The notes under the pieces are model-generated. The model was not told the origin of the DNA and made no database searches. It worked only from the letters and a program-made list of their open reading frames with translations. The translations under genes were made by a program, and so were the position numbers. A stretch of 64,000 bases of DNA from PWND01 sp964614525 (GTDB taxonomy: Bacteria > Bacteroidota > Bacteroidia > Bacteroidales > UBA7960), in assembly GCA_964614525.1 (NCBI GenBank), contig CAZTPA010000004.1, forward strand, positions 18,745 to 82,744. Reading direction: 5' to 3'. Positions within the stretch are counted from its first letter, which is position 1. Every line of letters starts with the position of its first letter. Positions 45,501-53,513 of the stretch are shown here, one piece after another.

Positions 45501-46859
45501 TGGTACTTTAAAAGCAAGGCTTTCCAGGGGTGTATATCCCCATGGTTCATAATATGAAGGGAAAGCTGATAAATCAAGTCCAATTAAAGCCGAGTAATAA
45601 TCAAGATTTAATGCACCGTCTTTACCATCAAGATATGCAGGGAAAAATACAACTTTTACTTTGTCTTCAGGCTTGTTTCTTAGTCCAGCTTTTTTTAATC
45701 TAAATAAAATAGGATCAGAATTATCATCAACTAATTTATGTGTTGAATATTCATTGCTAATTGGATTACTAAAGTCAGGATTTTTTACTCTTTCAATAAC
45801 TTCCGGTCTTATTCCTGTTTGGTTTGCAGGAATAAAAATAAATGCAACAATATTATTTGGTAAATCATATTTGTTTAGTCTACCCAAAGCATCAATTAAT
45901 AAATCTATACCTTTGTTTTTAAACTCATATCTGCCACTGGTAGCAATTAATAATGCATTATCAGGAATATCTTGATTTATAAGGCCTTTAGCAAGATTAA
46001 GTAAATTTTCTCTGGATTTCACCCGTGATTTAGAAAAATCCTCAGCTTTGGGCAAAAATGCATTATCAAAACCATTTGGAGTTACTACATCAGGTACTTT
46101 TCCAATAAGTTTTTCACATTCTTTTGCTGTTATATCGCTAACAGTAGCAAAAGCATCACAGAATTTTGCGGCAGTTTTTTCCATGCTGTTTTTTGAAACT
46201 ACACCAAGTTCTTCGGCTTTTTCTTCCGGGTTTATTTCATTTAATCGGCTATAAAGTTTCATGCCATGCCCGGCAATCGACCTGCCAAGAGTTGTGGCAT
46301 GTGTAGTAAAAATTGTTGCTGCCTGAGGTAATTTGTCATTAAGATATAAAACACCCGAACCGGTCATCCATTCATGAAAATGTGTGACAAGTTTATCTCT
46401 TGCTGAAATATGAAATTCGTAAAAATTCTCAATTACTTGAGCCGCTGCATATCCAAACATAGCAGGTTCGGTATAGTCCCACTGCCCGCTTAAAGAATTC
46501 AAGCCAAATTTTAACCAAAGATCAGTAAAAATATTATCTTTTTGAGAAAACAAAGGAGTGAAATCAACAAGAAATGCAATAGGTTCTCCGGGAATGTTCC
46601 ATCGTCCTATTCTTATGTGCAAGCCTGCTTTGGCTGCTTGTTTTCTCCATGACCTGTATAGGTATTTATCTTCAATAAATTCCGGGTTTAGATGCGTTTC
46701 TTTCCACACATCAGGTCCAACACAAATATAATGATCATTAAATTGTTTTGTTAATTCAAGGGCTTTTGTGCTAATAACCGTATGAATACCTCCAATCTTA
46801 TTACAAACTTCCCAACTTACCTCAAAAATATAATCAGGTTTCATATAATTCTCAGACAT
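42570..46859 (-). CDS. Fusion of GT3 glycogen synthase and alpha-glucan phosphorylase
   Basis: 1429 residues in one frame. Residues 1 to about 565 are a eukaryote-type GT3 glycogen synthase: FEVSWEVCNKIGGIHTVI (donor loop), TTHATTLGRSIAGHG and PSYYEPWGYTPLESL (about 432-446) with the E-x7-E pair. Residues about 586-690 are DUF3417 (LAQNLWWTWNNEAEELF). The remainder is an alpha-glucan phosphorylase of the short bacterial type, with EASGTSGQKAALNG (about 1177-1190) carrying the PLP lysine, and FHCNEGHASF. It would both elongate and phosphorolyse alpha-1,4-glucan. In many Bacteroidota these are two separate genes. It is the last gene of the reverse-strand glycogen cluster, 229 bp after GH57, with a palindrome upstream. 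Confidence 0.93.
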   Translation of the reverse strand: MSENYMKPDYIFEVSWEVCNKIGGIHTVISTKALELTKQFNDHYICVGPDVWKETHLNPEFIEDKYLYRSWRKQAAKAGLHIRIGRWNIPGEPIAFLVDFTPLFSQKDNIFTDLWLKFGLNSLSGQWDYTEPAMFGYAAAQVIENFYEFHISARDKLVTHFHEWMTGSGVLYLNDKLPQAATIFTTHATTLGRSIAGHGMKLYSRLNEINPEEKAEELGVVSKNSMEKTAAKFCDAFATVSDITAKECEKLIGKVPDVVTPNGFDNAFLPKAEDFSKSRVKSRENLLNLAKGLINQDIPDNALLIATSGRYEFKNKGIDLLIDALGRLNKYDLPNNIVAFIFIPANQTGIRPEVIERVKNPDFSNPISNEYSTHKLVDDNSDPILFRLKKAGLRNKPEDKVKVVFFPAYLDGKDGALNLDYYSALIGLDLSAFPSYYEPWGYTPLESLAFKVPTITTSLAGFGLWARENFPDAGKAVSVIERNDDNDEDVIDNMVNFIFNCVGEEDAGNMVKESEGDEKESIHKNLLEARNKSTEIAGAALWDNLIDNYYKAYDIALQKVLLRADQYKDKKLPIRSTEVYKIPGIKPKWKKIRIETHIPDDFADLQKLAQNLWWTWNNEAEELFKMIDPDLWETHQKNPLVMLDNLSVNHYDVIRKDKDFTKKYKEVIADFKEYLKKGENKKPGTIAYLSMEYGLHSTVKIYSGGLGVLAGDYLKQASDDNINLVGIGLLYRYGYFTQNLSVQGEQTASYFPHNFSHMSAVPVRDENNNWIKISIAFPGRTLHAKVWKIDVGRIPLYLMDTDIPENNSADRFITHQLYGGDWENRFKQEFLLGIGGIRLLDALNISPEVFHCNEGHASFAGLERLRKLVQEQKLSFYEAKEVVRSSSLFTTHTPVPAGHDFFSEDMLRTYMPHYADRLGISWEAFMGLGKMDPTNVNEDFSMSVLATKLSQEVNGVSKIHGKVSREMFKDTFPGYFSEELHITHVTNGVHYGTWTAKEWKELYKKTFGDEFLENISNPEHWKKIHQLDDEIIWNLLNLQRKKLKEFLKQRLKSSLGDKSTKPKKVYQLIEALNDEVLTVGFARRFATYKRAHLIFNDLDRLSKLVNNPDMPVQFIYAGKAHPADKAGQDLIKHIVEISKKPEFMGKIVFLEDYDMELGAELVKGVDIWLNTPTRPLEASGTSGQKAALNGVMNFSVLDGWWAEGYKPDAGWAIKEEKTYDNQDFQNELDAEMIYSTFENEIIPLFYKRNKQNIPVDWVKCVKNNIAQIAPQFTNKRMLDDYIKQHYTPLLERSKMIKENDFKKAREFSSWKNQIVRDWEHIEVISKDIMNTSDKSLLLGENFHAKITLDLNEIFPEDIGVEVVFTEDKFNDAELVLVEEMKQINVDNTTVTYECQVPANKAGVFNYGFRVFPKHPLMAHRQDFNLVRWI

Positions 46860-46957
46860 AATTTTTTTCTATTTAATTTTATAATAAATTCTTTTTTAAA
46901 AAGCTTATGAAATTACAAATAATTGATCTTTTCGGGATTCATTTTTTTCATAAGATA

Positions 46958-46991
46958 TTAACATTTATGCAAATGTTTGCATAAATGCTAA
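46958..46991. promoter_or_regulatory. 34-bp near-perfect palindrome, likely operator of the glycogen synthase-phosphorylase gene
   Basis: Perfect 12-bp arms CATTTATGCAAA (46962-46973) and TTTGCATAAATG (46976-46987) flank a TG centre. After one mismatch (A61/C88 in the last two digits) three more pairs extend it to 46958-46991, 15 of 16 pairs in all. The core TGCAAA-TG-TTTGCA resembles LacI-family operators such as MalR sites, which usually have a CG centre. It lies about 100 bp upstream of the start at 46859 and lacks a T tract, so a protein-binding site is more likely than a terminator. No LacI-type regulator is encoded in the window. Confidence 0.6.
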
Positions 46992-47088
46992 AGCTTGCTA
47001 ATGTCGTTGATATTTAAGCTTTAGCAAAATAAAGGAAGTTGCCGGGTATTTTCAAATGACATAAATAAATACAAATAACAGCAGTTTA

Positions 47089-48354
47089 TTATTTTTTAGT
47101 TTTTGCTTTAATTGCTTTTTTAGTTTTTGTATTTTTTGCAGACTTCTTTTTTGATTCTATTTGTTCTTTGCACTTTTCTTCAACAACAATAGTAAAGTCA
47201 GAGAGAACATTCATAAAGTTTATAAATGCTTCATAAGGGGAATTGTATGGATTAAAATATTTGTGAACTTCTCCATCTGAAAACCATTTTGTAGACATAT
47301 AATAGAAGTTGTCACTTACTTGCAGGTATCTCCATTGTTTTAATATTTCTTCATCTTTGCATTCTTTTACTAAATTTTCAATACTGTAAAGTTTGTTGAA
47401 TGCTTCATCCTGCAGTTCATTTCCTAGCCAGGCAGTAAGATCTCTTTCTTCATCTGCCCAGGAAATAGGATAGGGTATATGAAGAGGTGATACAGGTTGA
47501 AGTTTTTCCGACACTTCAGATAATGTTCTGAATTTAAAATCTGTTTTTGCGTTAATTACATCAGGCAGAGATTTAAGAAATTCAAATATTCCTGTTTCAG
47601 CCCATTGATGTTCCCCAAAAGTTTCATAATCCATGAAAAGATTTACAACTTCTGTTTTTGGACCCAGTGCATTTAGCCATCCTGCATATTTTTCAGTTGT
47701 TAGTGGCCATTCGTTCCATCTTTTTTCTGAAAAGCGGAATGCTATATCATCAGATAATTGAAAGTTCTTTAGAAGAAGTTTTAGTTTTGGATTTGAAGCA
47801 CTGCAATATAAAAAGTTTGGACTTTTCCAGCCCAGGATGTGCTTTGCACCTTCAGTTATCACAGTGCGATAACCCATGTCAAAAATCATGTCGCCAATCC
47901 TATCCGAATAAATAAGTTCTGTATTCCTAAATACTTTGGGTTTCTGTCCAAATAAGCTTTCTATTTTCTTGGCGTGCATTTTAACCTGTGTAGTAAATTC
48001 TTCTTTACTATTCAAGGATGCTAATGAATGGCTATATGTTTCAGATAGAAATTCAACAGAACCTGTTTGAGCCAGTTTTTGAAAACTTTTAATCACTTTT
48101 GGGGCATACAATTCGAATTGTTCCAAAGCAGAACCACTTATGCTTAAGCTAATTTTAAAGTTTTCTCCATGTTTTTTTATAATATCCAAAAGTATCTTAT
48201 TAGCAGGTAAATATGATTTTTCTGCTACTTGTTGCATAATAAAACTATTGGCATATTCATCAAAATAATCATGGTTGTTGCCTATATCAAAAAAACGATA
48301 TGTTCTAAGCCTGAAAGGCTGGTGTACTTGGAAATAGAGACAAATAGATTTCAT
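47089..48354 (-). CDS. GH57-family alpha-amylase-like glycoside hydrolase
   Basis: 421 residues. The GH57 conserved regions are visible: CLYFQVHQPFRL (HQP at 11-13), the nucleophile E146 in VFRNTELIYSD, and the acid/base D242 in NLFMDYETFGEHQW. The fold is a (beta/alpha)7 barrel with a helical C-terminal part (about 300-400), ending in a Lys-rich tail (KKSAKNTKTKKAIKAKTKK). There is no signal peptide, so it acts on cytosolic alpha-glucan. Its place between a GT4 gene and the synthase-phosphorylase gene supports storage-glucan turnover. Exact linkage specificity cannot be read from the sequence. Confidence 0.9.
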   Translation of the reverse strand: MKSICLYFQVHQPFRLRTYRFFDIGNNHDYFDEYANSFIMQQVAEKSYLPANKILLDIIKKHGENFKISLSISGSALEQFELYAPKVIKSFQKLAQTGSVEFLSETYSHSLASLNSKEEFTTQVKMHAKKIESLFGQKPKVFRNTELIYSDRIGDMIFDMGYRTVITEGAKHILGWKSPNFLYCSASNPKLKLLLKNFQLSDDIAFRFSEKRWNEWPLTTEKYAGWLNALGPKTEVVNLFMDYETFGEHQWAETGIFEFLKSLPDVINAKTDFKFRTLSEVSEKLQPVSPLHIPYPISWADEERDLTAWLGNELQDEAFNKLYSIENLVKECKDEEILKQWRYLQVSDNFYYMSTKWFSDGEVHKYFNPYNSPYEAFINFMNVLSDFTIVVEEKCKEQIESKKKSAKNTKTKKAIKAKTKK

Positions 48355-48528
48355 TAGAAGATATTTTAGTTAACAATGGGCTAAACTTAAGTGCATTTTA
48401 AAGCATTCTTTTATATTTAAGCAGCTCCTGCATGTTTTATTAGTTAATAATTTTTGTAATTAGATGTATTGATTAATATAGGGTATCTCAAATCTTAAAT
48501 TAATATTCTGCAAATAATTTTTTATAAA

Positions 48529-49812
48529 CTAATTGTTTTTAAGAATAGTTTCTTTGTAAACCTCTTTTACTTTAAGGCCTGCATGATCCCATTTAATATT
48601 ATCCACTTCTTCTTTGCCGTAGCTTTTGAACATATTAGGCAGAGATGAATAATGAAGCAGTCCGTGAATAGCATCAGCCATTGCATCGATATCCCAGAAA
48701 TCAATTTTGACGGCATGCTTGAGAACTTCTGCAACTCCTGATTGTTTTGAAATAATAACCGGCACATTACTTCTCATTGCTTCCAAAGGAGAAATACCAA
48801 AAGGCTCGGATACTGAAGGCATAACATAAACATCGCTCATGCCAAACATTTTGTCAACATCATCGCCTCTGAGAAATCCTGTAAAATGGAATTTATCGGC
48901 AATTCCTAATTTAGCAACTCTTTTAATCATTTTAGGAAGCAAGTCTCCACTTCCGGCCATAACAAATCTTACATTTTTATCTTTCTGCAGGACTTTGTTT
49001 GCGGCTTCTACGAAGTATTCCGGTCCTTTTTGATAAGTAATCCTGCCTAAAAAGGTAACAATCTTTTCTTTTACAAATTTTTTATGCTCAACACTGTCAT
49101 TAGCTTCGTTGGGTTCTACTCCGTTATGAATAGTAATAACATTTTGAGAAGGAACTCCATATCTGTTTATAACTATATTCCTTGTAAGATTGCTGACAGC
49201 AATAACCTTGTCAGCAGCGTGCATTCCTGTTCTTTCAATATTATATACAACTGTATTTATATTTTCTCCGGATCTGTCAAATTCTGTTGCATGCATATGC
49301 ACAACAAGTGGTTTGCCACTAATTCTTTTAGCTTCAATACCTGCATAATATGTAAGCCAATCGTGTGCATGTATGATGTCGAAGTCATGCTGTGATGCTA
49401 TAGTTGCAGCAATAAGCGCATATCTTTTAATTTCTTCAATTAGATTTTTTCCGTATCCTCCTTCAAACTGAAATTTCTGAGCTCTAAAATCTTTTTTCTC
49501 AAGGGTAGTTATTTTCTCAATAAATTCGAAGTACTCTTCTTCTGTAGCGTATGGTAGTAAAGTTGAATCTATTTCAAGAAATGAAGTTTTATTCCAGTGG
49601 TCTTTATATATTTCATCACTTACATTTATTTCTGTGTCACTTGCATTAACCAGGTTAATGCTACCCGGTTTTTCGTCTCCGAATGCTTTAGGGACTACAA
49701 AAATAATTTCGACATCACATTTGTTAAGTGCTTTTGTAAGCCCGTAACATGCTGTGCCCAATCCTCCGGAAATATGGGGAGGAAACTCCCATCCAAACAT
49801 TAAAACTTTCAT
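48529..49812 (-). CDS. GT4-family glycosyltransferase (glycogen-cluster type)
   Basis: 427 residues with the GT-B plan. The N-terminal MLFGWEFPPHISGGLGTACYGLTKAL-like start (here MKVLMFGWEFPPHISGG) resembles bacterial starch/glycogen synthases. The C-terminal half has VTFLGRITYQKGPEYFVEAA and EPFGISPLEAMRSNVPVI with the E-x7-E pair. It probably extends alpha-glucan or makes a glucan primer in the cytosol. It is 6 bp downstream of the debranching enzyme gene, so the two are co-transcribed. Having both a GT4 and a GT3 synthase in one cluster suggests divided roles, such as priming versus elongation, which is inference. Confidence 0.88.
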   Translation of the reverse strand: MKVLMFGWEFPPHISGGLGTACYGLTKALNKCDVEIIFVVPKAFGDEKPGSINLVNASDTEINVSDEIYKDHWNKTSFLEIDSTLLPYATEEEYFEFIEKITTLEKKDFRAQKFQFEGGYGKNLIEEIKRYALIAATIASQHDFDIIHAHDWLTYYAGIEAKRISGKPLVVHMHATEFDRSGENINTVVYNIERTGMHAADKVIAVSNLTRNIVINRYGVPSQNVITIHNGVEPNEANDSVEHKKFVKEKIVTFLGRITYQKGPEYFVEAANKVLQKDKNVRFVMAGSGDLLPKMIKRVAKLGIADKFHFTGFLRGDDVDKMFGMSDVYVMPSVSEPFGISPLEAMRSNVPVIISKQSGVAEVLKHAVKIDFWDIDAMADAIHGLLHYSSLPNMFKSYGKEEVDNIKWDHAGLKVKEVYKETILKNN

Positions 49813-49818
49813 TATAAA

Positions 49819-51801
49819 TTACTTTATTTTATTTGACTTTCTTTTTGCTTTTTTCTTGTATTTTTTAATCATCTCATTTATTCTCAATAATGCGGCAACA
49901 CTAGGTGCAAAAGAAATTGCACCACATGCATTATGAGGCGGATCACCTTCATGAATCTCTGACATTGTTCCGATGCCTCTTTCTTCAATAGTTTGCTCAA
50001 ATCCTTTATAAATTGGTTCAATTAACTTAAGGCCCAGTTCTTTATAAATCTCAAAATAGCTTATAGCAAAATGTTCAAGTAGCCATGGCCAAGCTGTGCC
50101 TTGATGCATAGATCCGTTTCTTTCAATGTGATTTCCTTTGCAGATGCCTTTATAAAAAGGATCTTTAGGGGAAAGGGTTCTAATACCACGAATTGTGAGT
50201 AGTTGCTTATAACAAGCATCAATCACTTTTTGTTTATGCTTTTCATCTAAAGGGCTATATTTAACAGAACATGCAATAATTTGATTTGGTCTGATAGATA
50301 TATTTTGTTTTTCGTCGGTTATGAAATCTGCCAAACAATTATTTTCATTATTCCAGAAAATTTCCATAAAAGCTTTGGGAATACTATTAATAATGCTTTT
50401 GTATTTATCTGCATATTTTTTGTCATCAACTGATTTTGCAAGTTCAGACGCATAGTATAAAGCATTATACCATAATGAATTTAATTCAACAACATATCCA
50501 TACCTTGGAGTAACGGCTTTGTTATTTATATGTCCATTCATCCATGTATGTCCGGCACGTTCTTCAGAGGTATACAGCAATCCCTTCTCATCCATCATTA
50601 TGCCTGGACATTTGTTGTTGCTATAATAATCTAAAATTAGTTTAATAGGTTTGGAATATTTTTCCCAAATTTCAGGTTTTGTCCCGAATTTTTTCTCATA
50701 CTGCTGTAGTGTCCAAAAAAACCAAAGGGAAGTATCAACAGAATCATAAGTTGTTTTTTCTTTTTTTCCGGTTTCCGGGAAAAAGGGTCCTTTCATTTGG
50801 CTCACCATAGTGTCAACAACGCCAATAAAGTCATCAGGTCTGAGAAGAGGAATTGTTAATCCTGGAAGAGAGATAAATGTAAATCTTCCAATCCTGTTAT
50901 ACCAAGGATAACCTGCTATTACATCAGTATCACCATTGGTTTTTGAGAAAAACTGTTCCGCTGAATTTATTAAACAGTTCTCAAAATTATTACGTGGAAT
51001 TCTCTCTTCTTGTTCTTTATTAAACAGCCTTGTGAGTGTTGCAGGATTCTTTTCGGATGTACCTGCAGAAAAGATAATACTTTCGCCTTTCTTTATATCA
51101 ATCTCAAAATATCCCGGCACATAAAGATCTTCCTTAAATTCATATCCCCTGTTTTGTTCCTGTAAATATTCAATGTCTTTGTACCAATCGGGTACATGAA
51201 CATATTCAGCATCTTTTTTTGAAAGTTGTAAATATAGTGAAGAATAGCCTTCATACATTTTTACCTTAATTCCATTTGCAATGCTTTTATACTTTGTATT
51301 TAAATCAATATTTTGCTTACTCAGCCTGTGAATATTCCTAAAAGCAAGAAATGGCTTTAGTCTTATTCTAGTGGGTGAATGTGCTTCAACAAGAGTGTAT
51401 TTTATTAATATCCGCTCTTCATGCTTGGCTAACATAATTTCTTTTGTTAAAATCACTCCACCCACTCTGAAAGTAATTTTTGGTATTGGGTTAGTTGTGA
51501 AATCACGGATATATTTATGTCCTTTTGGATTGTAAGTTCCCGGATACTTATTAATCCCGATATTAAATTCGGCTTCCCTTTGTATAATTGTTTCATCAAC
51601 TTTTGATAATAATACATGGGTTTCACCATCAAGTTTTGGCTGTGGACAAATTAATAATCCATGATATTTTCGCGTGTTACAACCTATAATTGTAGTACAT
51701 GCAAAAGATCCGGATCTGTTGCTTCGAATAAGCTCTTTATTGAGAGAATATTCTAAGTTGATTAGCTGATTTTTTTCAAACTTTATATAGTTCATAAACA
51801 T
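49819..51801 (-). CDS. Glycogen debranching enzyme, amylo-alpha-1,6-glucosidase (GH133)
   Basis: 660 residues. The N-terminal GDE_N_bis-like domain has RSNRSGSFACTTIIGCNTRKYHGLL. The C-terminal (alpha/alpha)6 domain shows DSSLWFF-like VDTSLWFFWTLQQYEK, TPRYGYVVELNSLWYNALYYASEL and HQGTAWPWLLEHF with the conserved Glu region. The position often written WMD in related enzymes is WMN here (N422). It removes alpha-1,6 branches left by phosphorylase in the cytosol. It is the first gene of the reverse cluster and is followed by the GT4 gene after 6 bp. The C-terminal tail is Lys-rich. Confidence 0.9.
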   Translation of the reverse strand: MFMNYIKFEKNQLINLEYSLNKELIRSNRSGSFACTTIIGCNTRKYHGLLICPQPKLDGETHVLLSKVDETIIQREAEFNIGINKYPGTYNPKGHKYIRDFTTNPIPKITFRVGGVILTKEIMLAKHEERILIKYTLVEAHSPTRIRLKPFLAFRNIHRLSKQNIDLNTKYKSIANGIKVKMYEGYSSLYLQLSKKDAEYVHVPDWYKDIEYLQEQNRGYEFKEDLYVPGYFEIDIKKGESIIFSAGTSEKNPATLTRLFNKEQEERIPRNNFENCLINSAEQFFSKTNGDTDVIAGYPWYNRIGRFTFISLPGLTIPLLRPDDFIGVVDTMVSQMKGPFFPETGKKEKTTYDSVDTSLWFFWTLQQYEKKFGTKPEIWEKYSKPIKLILDYYSNNKCPGIMMDEKGLLYTSEERAGHTWMNGHINNKAVTPRYGYVVELNSLWYNALYYASELAKSVDDKKYADKYKSIINSIPKAFMEIFWNNENNCLADFITDEKQNISIRPNQIIACSVKYSPLDEKHKQKVIDACYKQLLTIRGIRTLSPKDPFYKGICKGNHIERNGSMHQGTAWPWLLEHFAISYFEIYKELGLKLIEPIYKGFEQTIEERGIGTMSEIHEGDPPHNACGAISFAPSVAALLRINEMIKKYKKKAKRKSNKIK

Positions 51802-51860
51802 TTACAGAAATATGATGATAAAATTATTTGACATATTTAGATATACTTAAAACTAAAGTA

Positions 51861-51891
51861 CAAATTTAATCTATTTTATCTGATTCTGAAA
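51861..51891 (-). promoter_or_regulatory. Candidate promoter of the glycogen cluster
   Basis: On the minus strand TTTC (51888-51891), a 19-bp spacer and TAAATTTG (51861-51868) fit TTTG / TAnnTTTG with one mismatch. It is 60 bp before the debranching enzyme start. Confidence 0.35.
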
Positions 51892-52038
51892 CCTATATAT
51901 ATATTAATCCTGCTACAAATCAATTTATTATAAGCCTTAAAACCCAAAATTAATATGCAAGCCACTAATTTGATTAAGACTTGTGCATTTTAATAAAAGA
52001 AAAAATAATGATAAAATAATAATTTCTTAATATTCAAA

Positions 52039-53421
52039 TTATTTAAGATTTTCATATACTATTAGGAAGCAATCAGGAAAATCATTTTCTCTGAGTTTAT
52101 CTCTTAAAGATTCAGCAGCAATTCTGTTAGGAAATTCCCCCACTATGAGTCGATAAATTCGATTTTTGTTTATATTTGAAATATTAATAAAAACCGGCTG
52201 TTCGAATTGGTTTTCATAAGCCTTTGTGAGTGACAACAGATTTTCTGTATTTGTATAACTGGCAATTTGAACTCCATAGCCCATAGGTTTTGAATCATTC
52301 AAGTTTTTGTTATAAAAGCCTGTTTCGAGGTTTGTCAAATTAGGCGTTTCTATGGGTTCACTTGTAATTTTTACACTTTCTTTTTCTTCATGCTTAACTT
52401 CATTGGTGACTTCTATATCATCATCAGAATTAATAGTAGTGCTTACAGGTTCTTTGACTTGTGTTATATTGACATCTTTATTTTCCTGATTATTTTTTGT
52501 CTCAGCTTGTTTCTCTTTTTGTGAATTTTGAAAGAGTTTAGCAAAATCCGGTAATGGCTTGTTTGTATCATCTTTTGTTGTTGCTTCTGCTACTGATGCA
52601 TCGAACTCCACTGAAGATGACTCTGCATTTTCAATATTTAAGTTTTGTGCCATTTCAATATCTTTAGCTTCATTTTCAGAATTGCCCAATTCTTTGTGTG
52701 CATGAGCCCTGGCTTGATATGCTTTTGCATAATCAGGATTTAACTCTATAGCTTTGTCCAAGTCCCTGACAGCACCATAATAATCATTCGTTTTACCTCT
52801 TGCTAAAGCACTATAGTAATATGCTTCCGGGTTTTTTTTCAAATCAAGAGCAGCTCTTTTAAGATCTTTAAGTGCTTCAGGAAATTGCCCTAGATAATAT
52901 AAGGCTATACCTCTATGCAAATAGCTCTCATTATGAGAAGGATTGAGTCTGAGTGCAATTTCAAAATCCTGCAATGCTCTGGCATATTCTTTTAAGTGCA
53001 TGTTTGCCTGCCCTCTTCGGTAGAAAGCAATGAAATCGGGATTTAACTGGATTGCTGTTGAATAATCTTGTATGGCACTGTTGTATTTTCCCTCTTGTAC
53101 TTTAGCAACTCCTCTGAAGAAATGAGCTTGATCTGAAAACTCAGGATCAAGCTCAATACATATTGTGAAATCTTTAATTGCAGATTCAAAATCTCTTATT
53201 TCATTCAGAGCCAATCCTCTGTATAAAAATGCTTCTGCATATATAGGATTTAATTCAATTGCTTCACTAAAAAGGCTTATGGCTTCGTCATAATTTTTAT
53301 TGACACCTTTTTGCACTCCCTCCCTAAATAATCCTCTGGATTTATATACATTCTCATTACTTGGTTGAGAAAACGAAATTAAAGTTAATAGAACTAATGA
53401 TAATGTAAGGATGTGTTTCAT
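52039..53421 (-). CDS. Exported TPR protein with C-terminal SPOR-like domain
   Basis: 460 residues. A signal peptide (about 1-18, ending SFSQP) is followed by about seven tetratricopeptide repeats (22-260) with repeated Ala/Tyr/Gly-Leu-Asp-Pro spacing such as AIELNPIYAEAFLYRGLAL. A polar, Glu/Lys/Asn-rich linker (about 265-370) leads to a SPOR-like fold (about 378-458: GYGVQIASYTN ... YRLIVGEFPNRIAAESLRDKLR). SPOR domains bind denuded glycan strands at division sites, so it is probably a periplasmic or outer-membrane-facing scaffold. It is 92 bp downstream of sensor D on the same strand. The partner of the TPR part is unknown. Confidence 0.87.
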   Translation of the reverse strand: MKHILTLSLVLLTLISFSQPSNENVYKSRGLFREGVQKGVNKNYDEAISLFSEAIELNPIYAEAFLYRGLALNEIRDFESAIKDFTICIELDPEFSDQAHFFRGVAKVQEGKYNSAIQDYSTAIQLNPDFIAFYRRGQANMHLKEYARALQDFEIALRLNPSHNESYLHRGIALYYLGQFPEALKDLKRAALDLKKNPEAYYYSALARGKTNDYYGAVRDLDKAIELNPDYAKAYQARAHAHKELGNSENEAKDIEMAQNLNIENAESSSVEFDASVAEATTKDDTNKPLPDFAKLFQNSQKEKQAETKNNQENKDVNITQVKEPVSTTINSDDDIEVTNEVKHEEKESVKITSEPIETPNLTNLETGFYNKNLNDSKPMGYGVQIASYTNTENLLSLTKAYENQFEQPVFINISNINKNRIYRLIVGEFPNRIAAESLRDKLRENDFPDCFLIVYENLK

Positions 53422-53513
53422 AGGAAAAATTTATTTTAACAAGACAGATATAAGCAAAGTATATGTTTTCTTTTTGTGCTTTTGTTTAAAAATGTTTTTA
53501 TTATAATTTGTAA

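Noticed and set aside
45325..46254. Several plus-strand frames opposite the glycogen fusion gene
   Set aside because: They are antisense shadows of a clearly conserved enzyme.
46958..46991. Palindrome upstream of the glycogen fusion gene taken as a terminator of the GH57 gene
   Set aside because: It has a 2-bp centre that cannot form a good loop, no T tract, and sits about 100 bp beyond the GH57 stop and close to the next start; an operator fits better.
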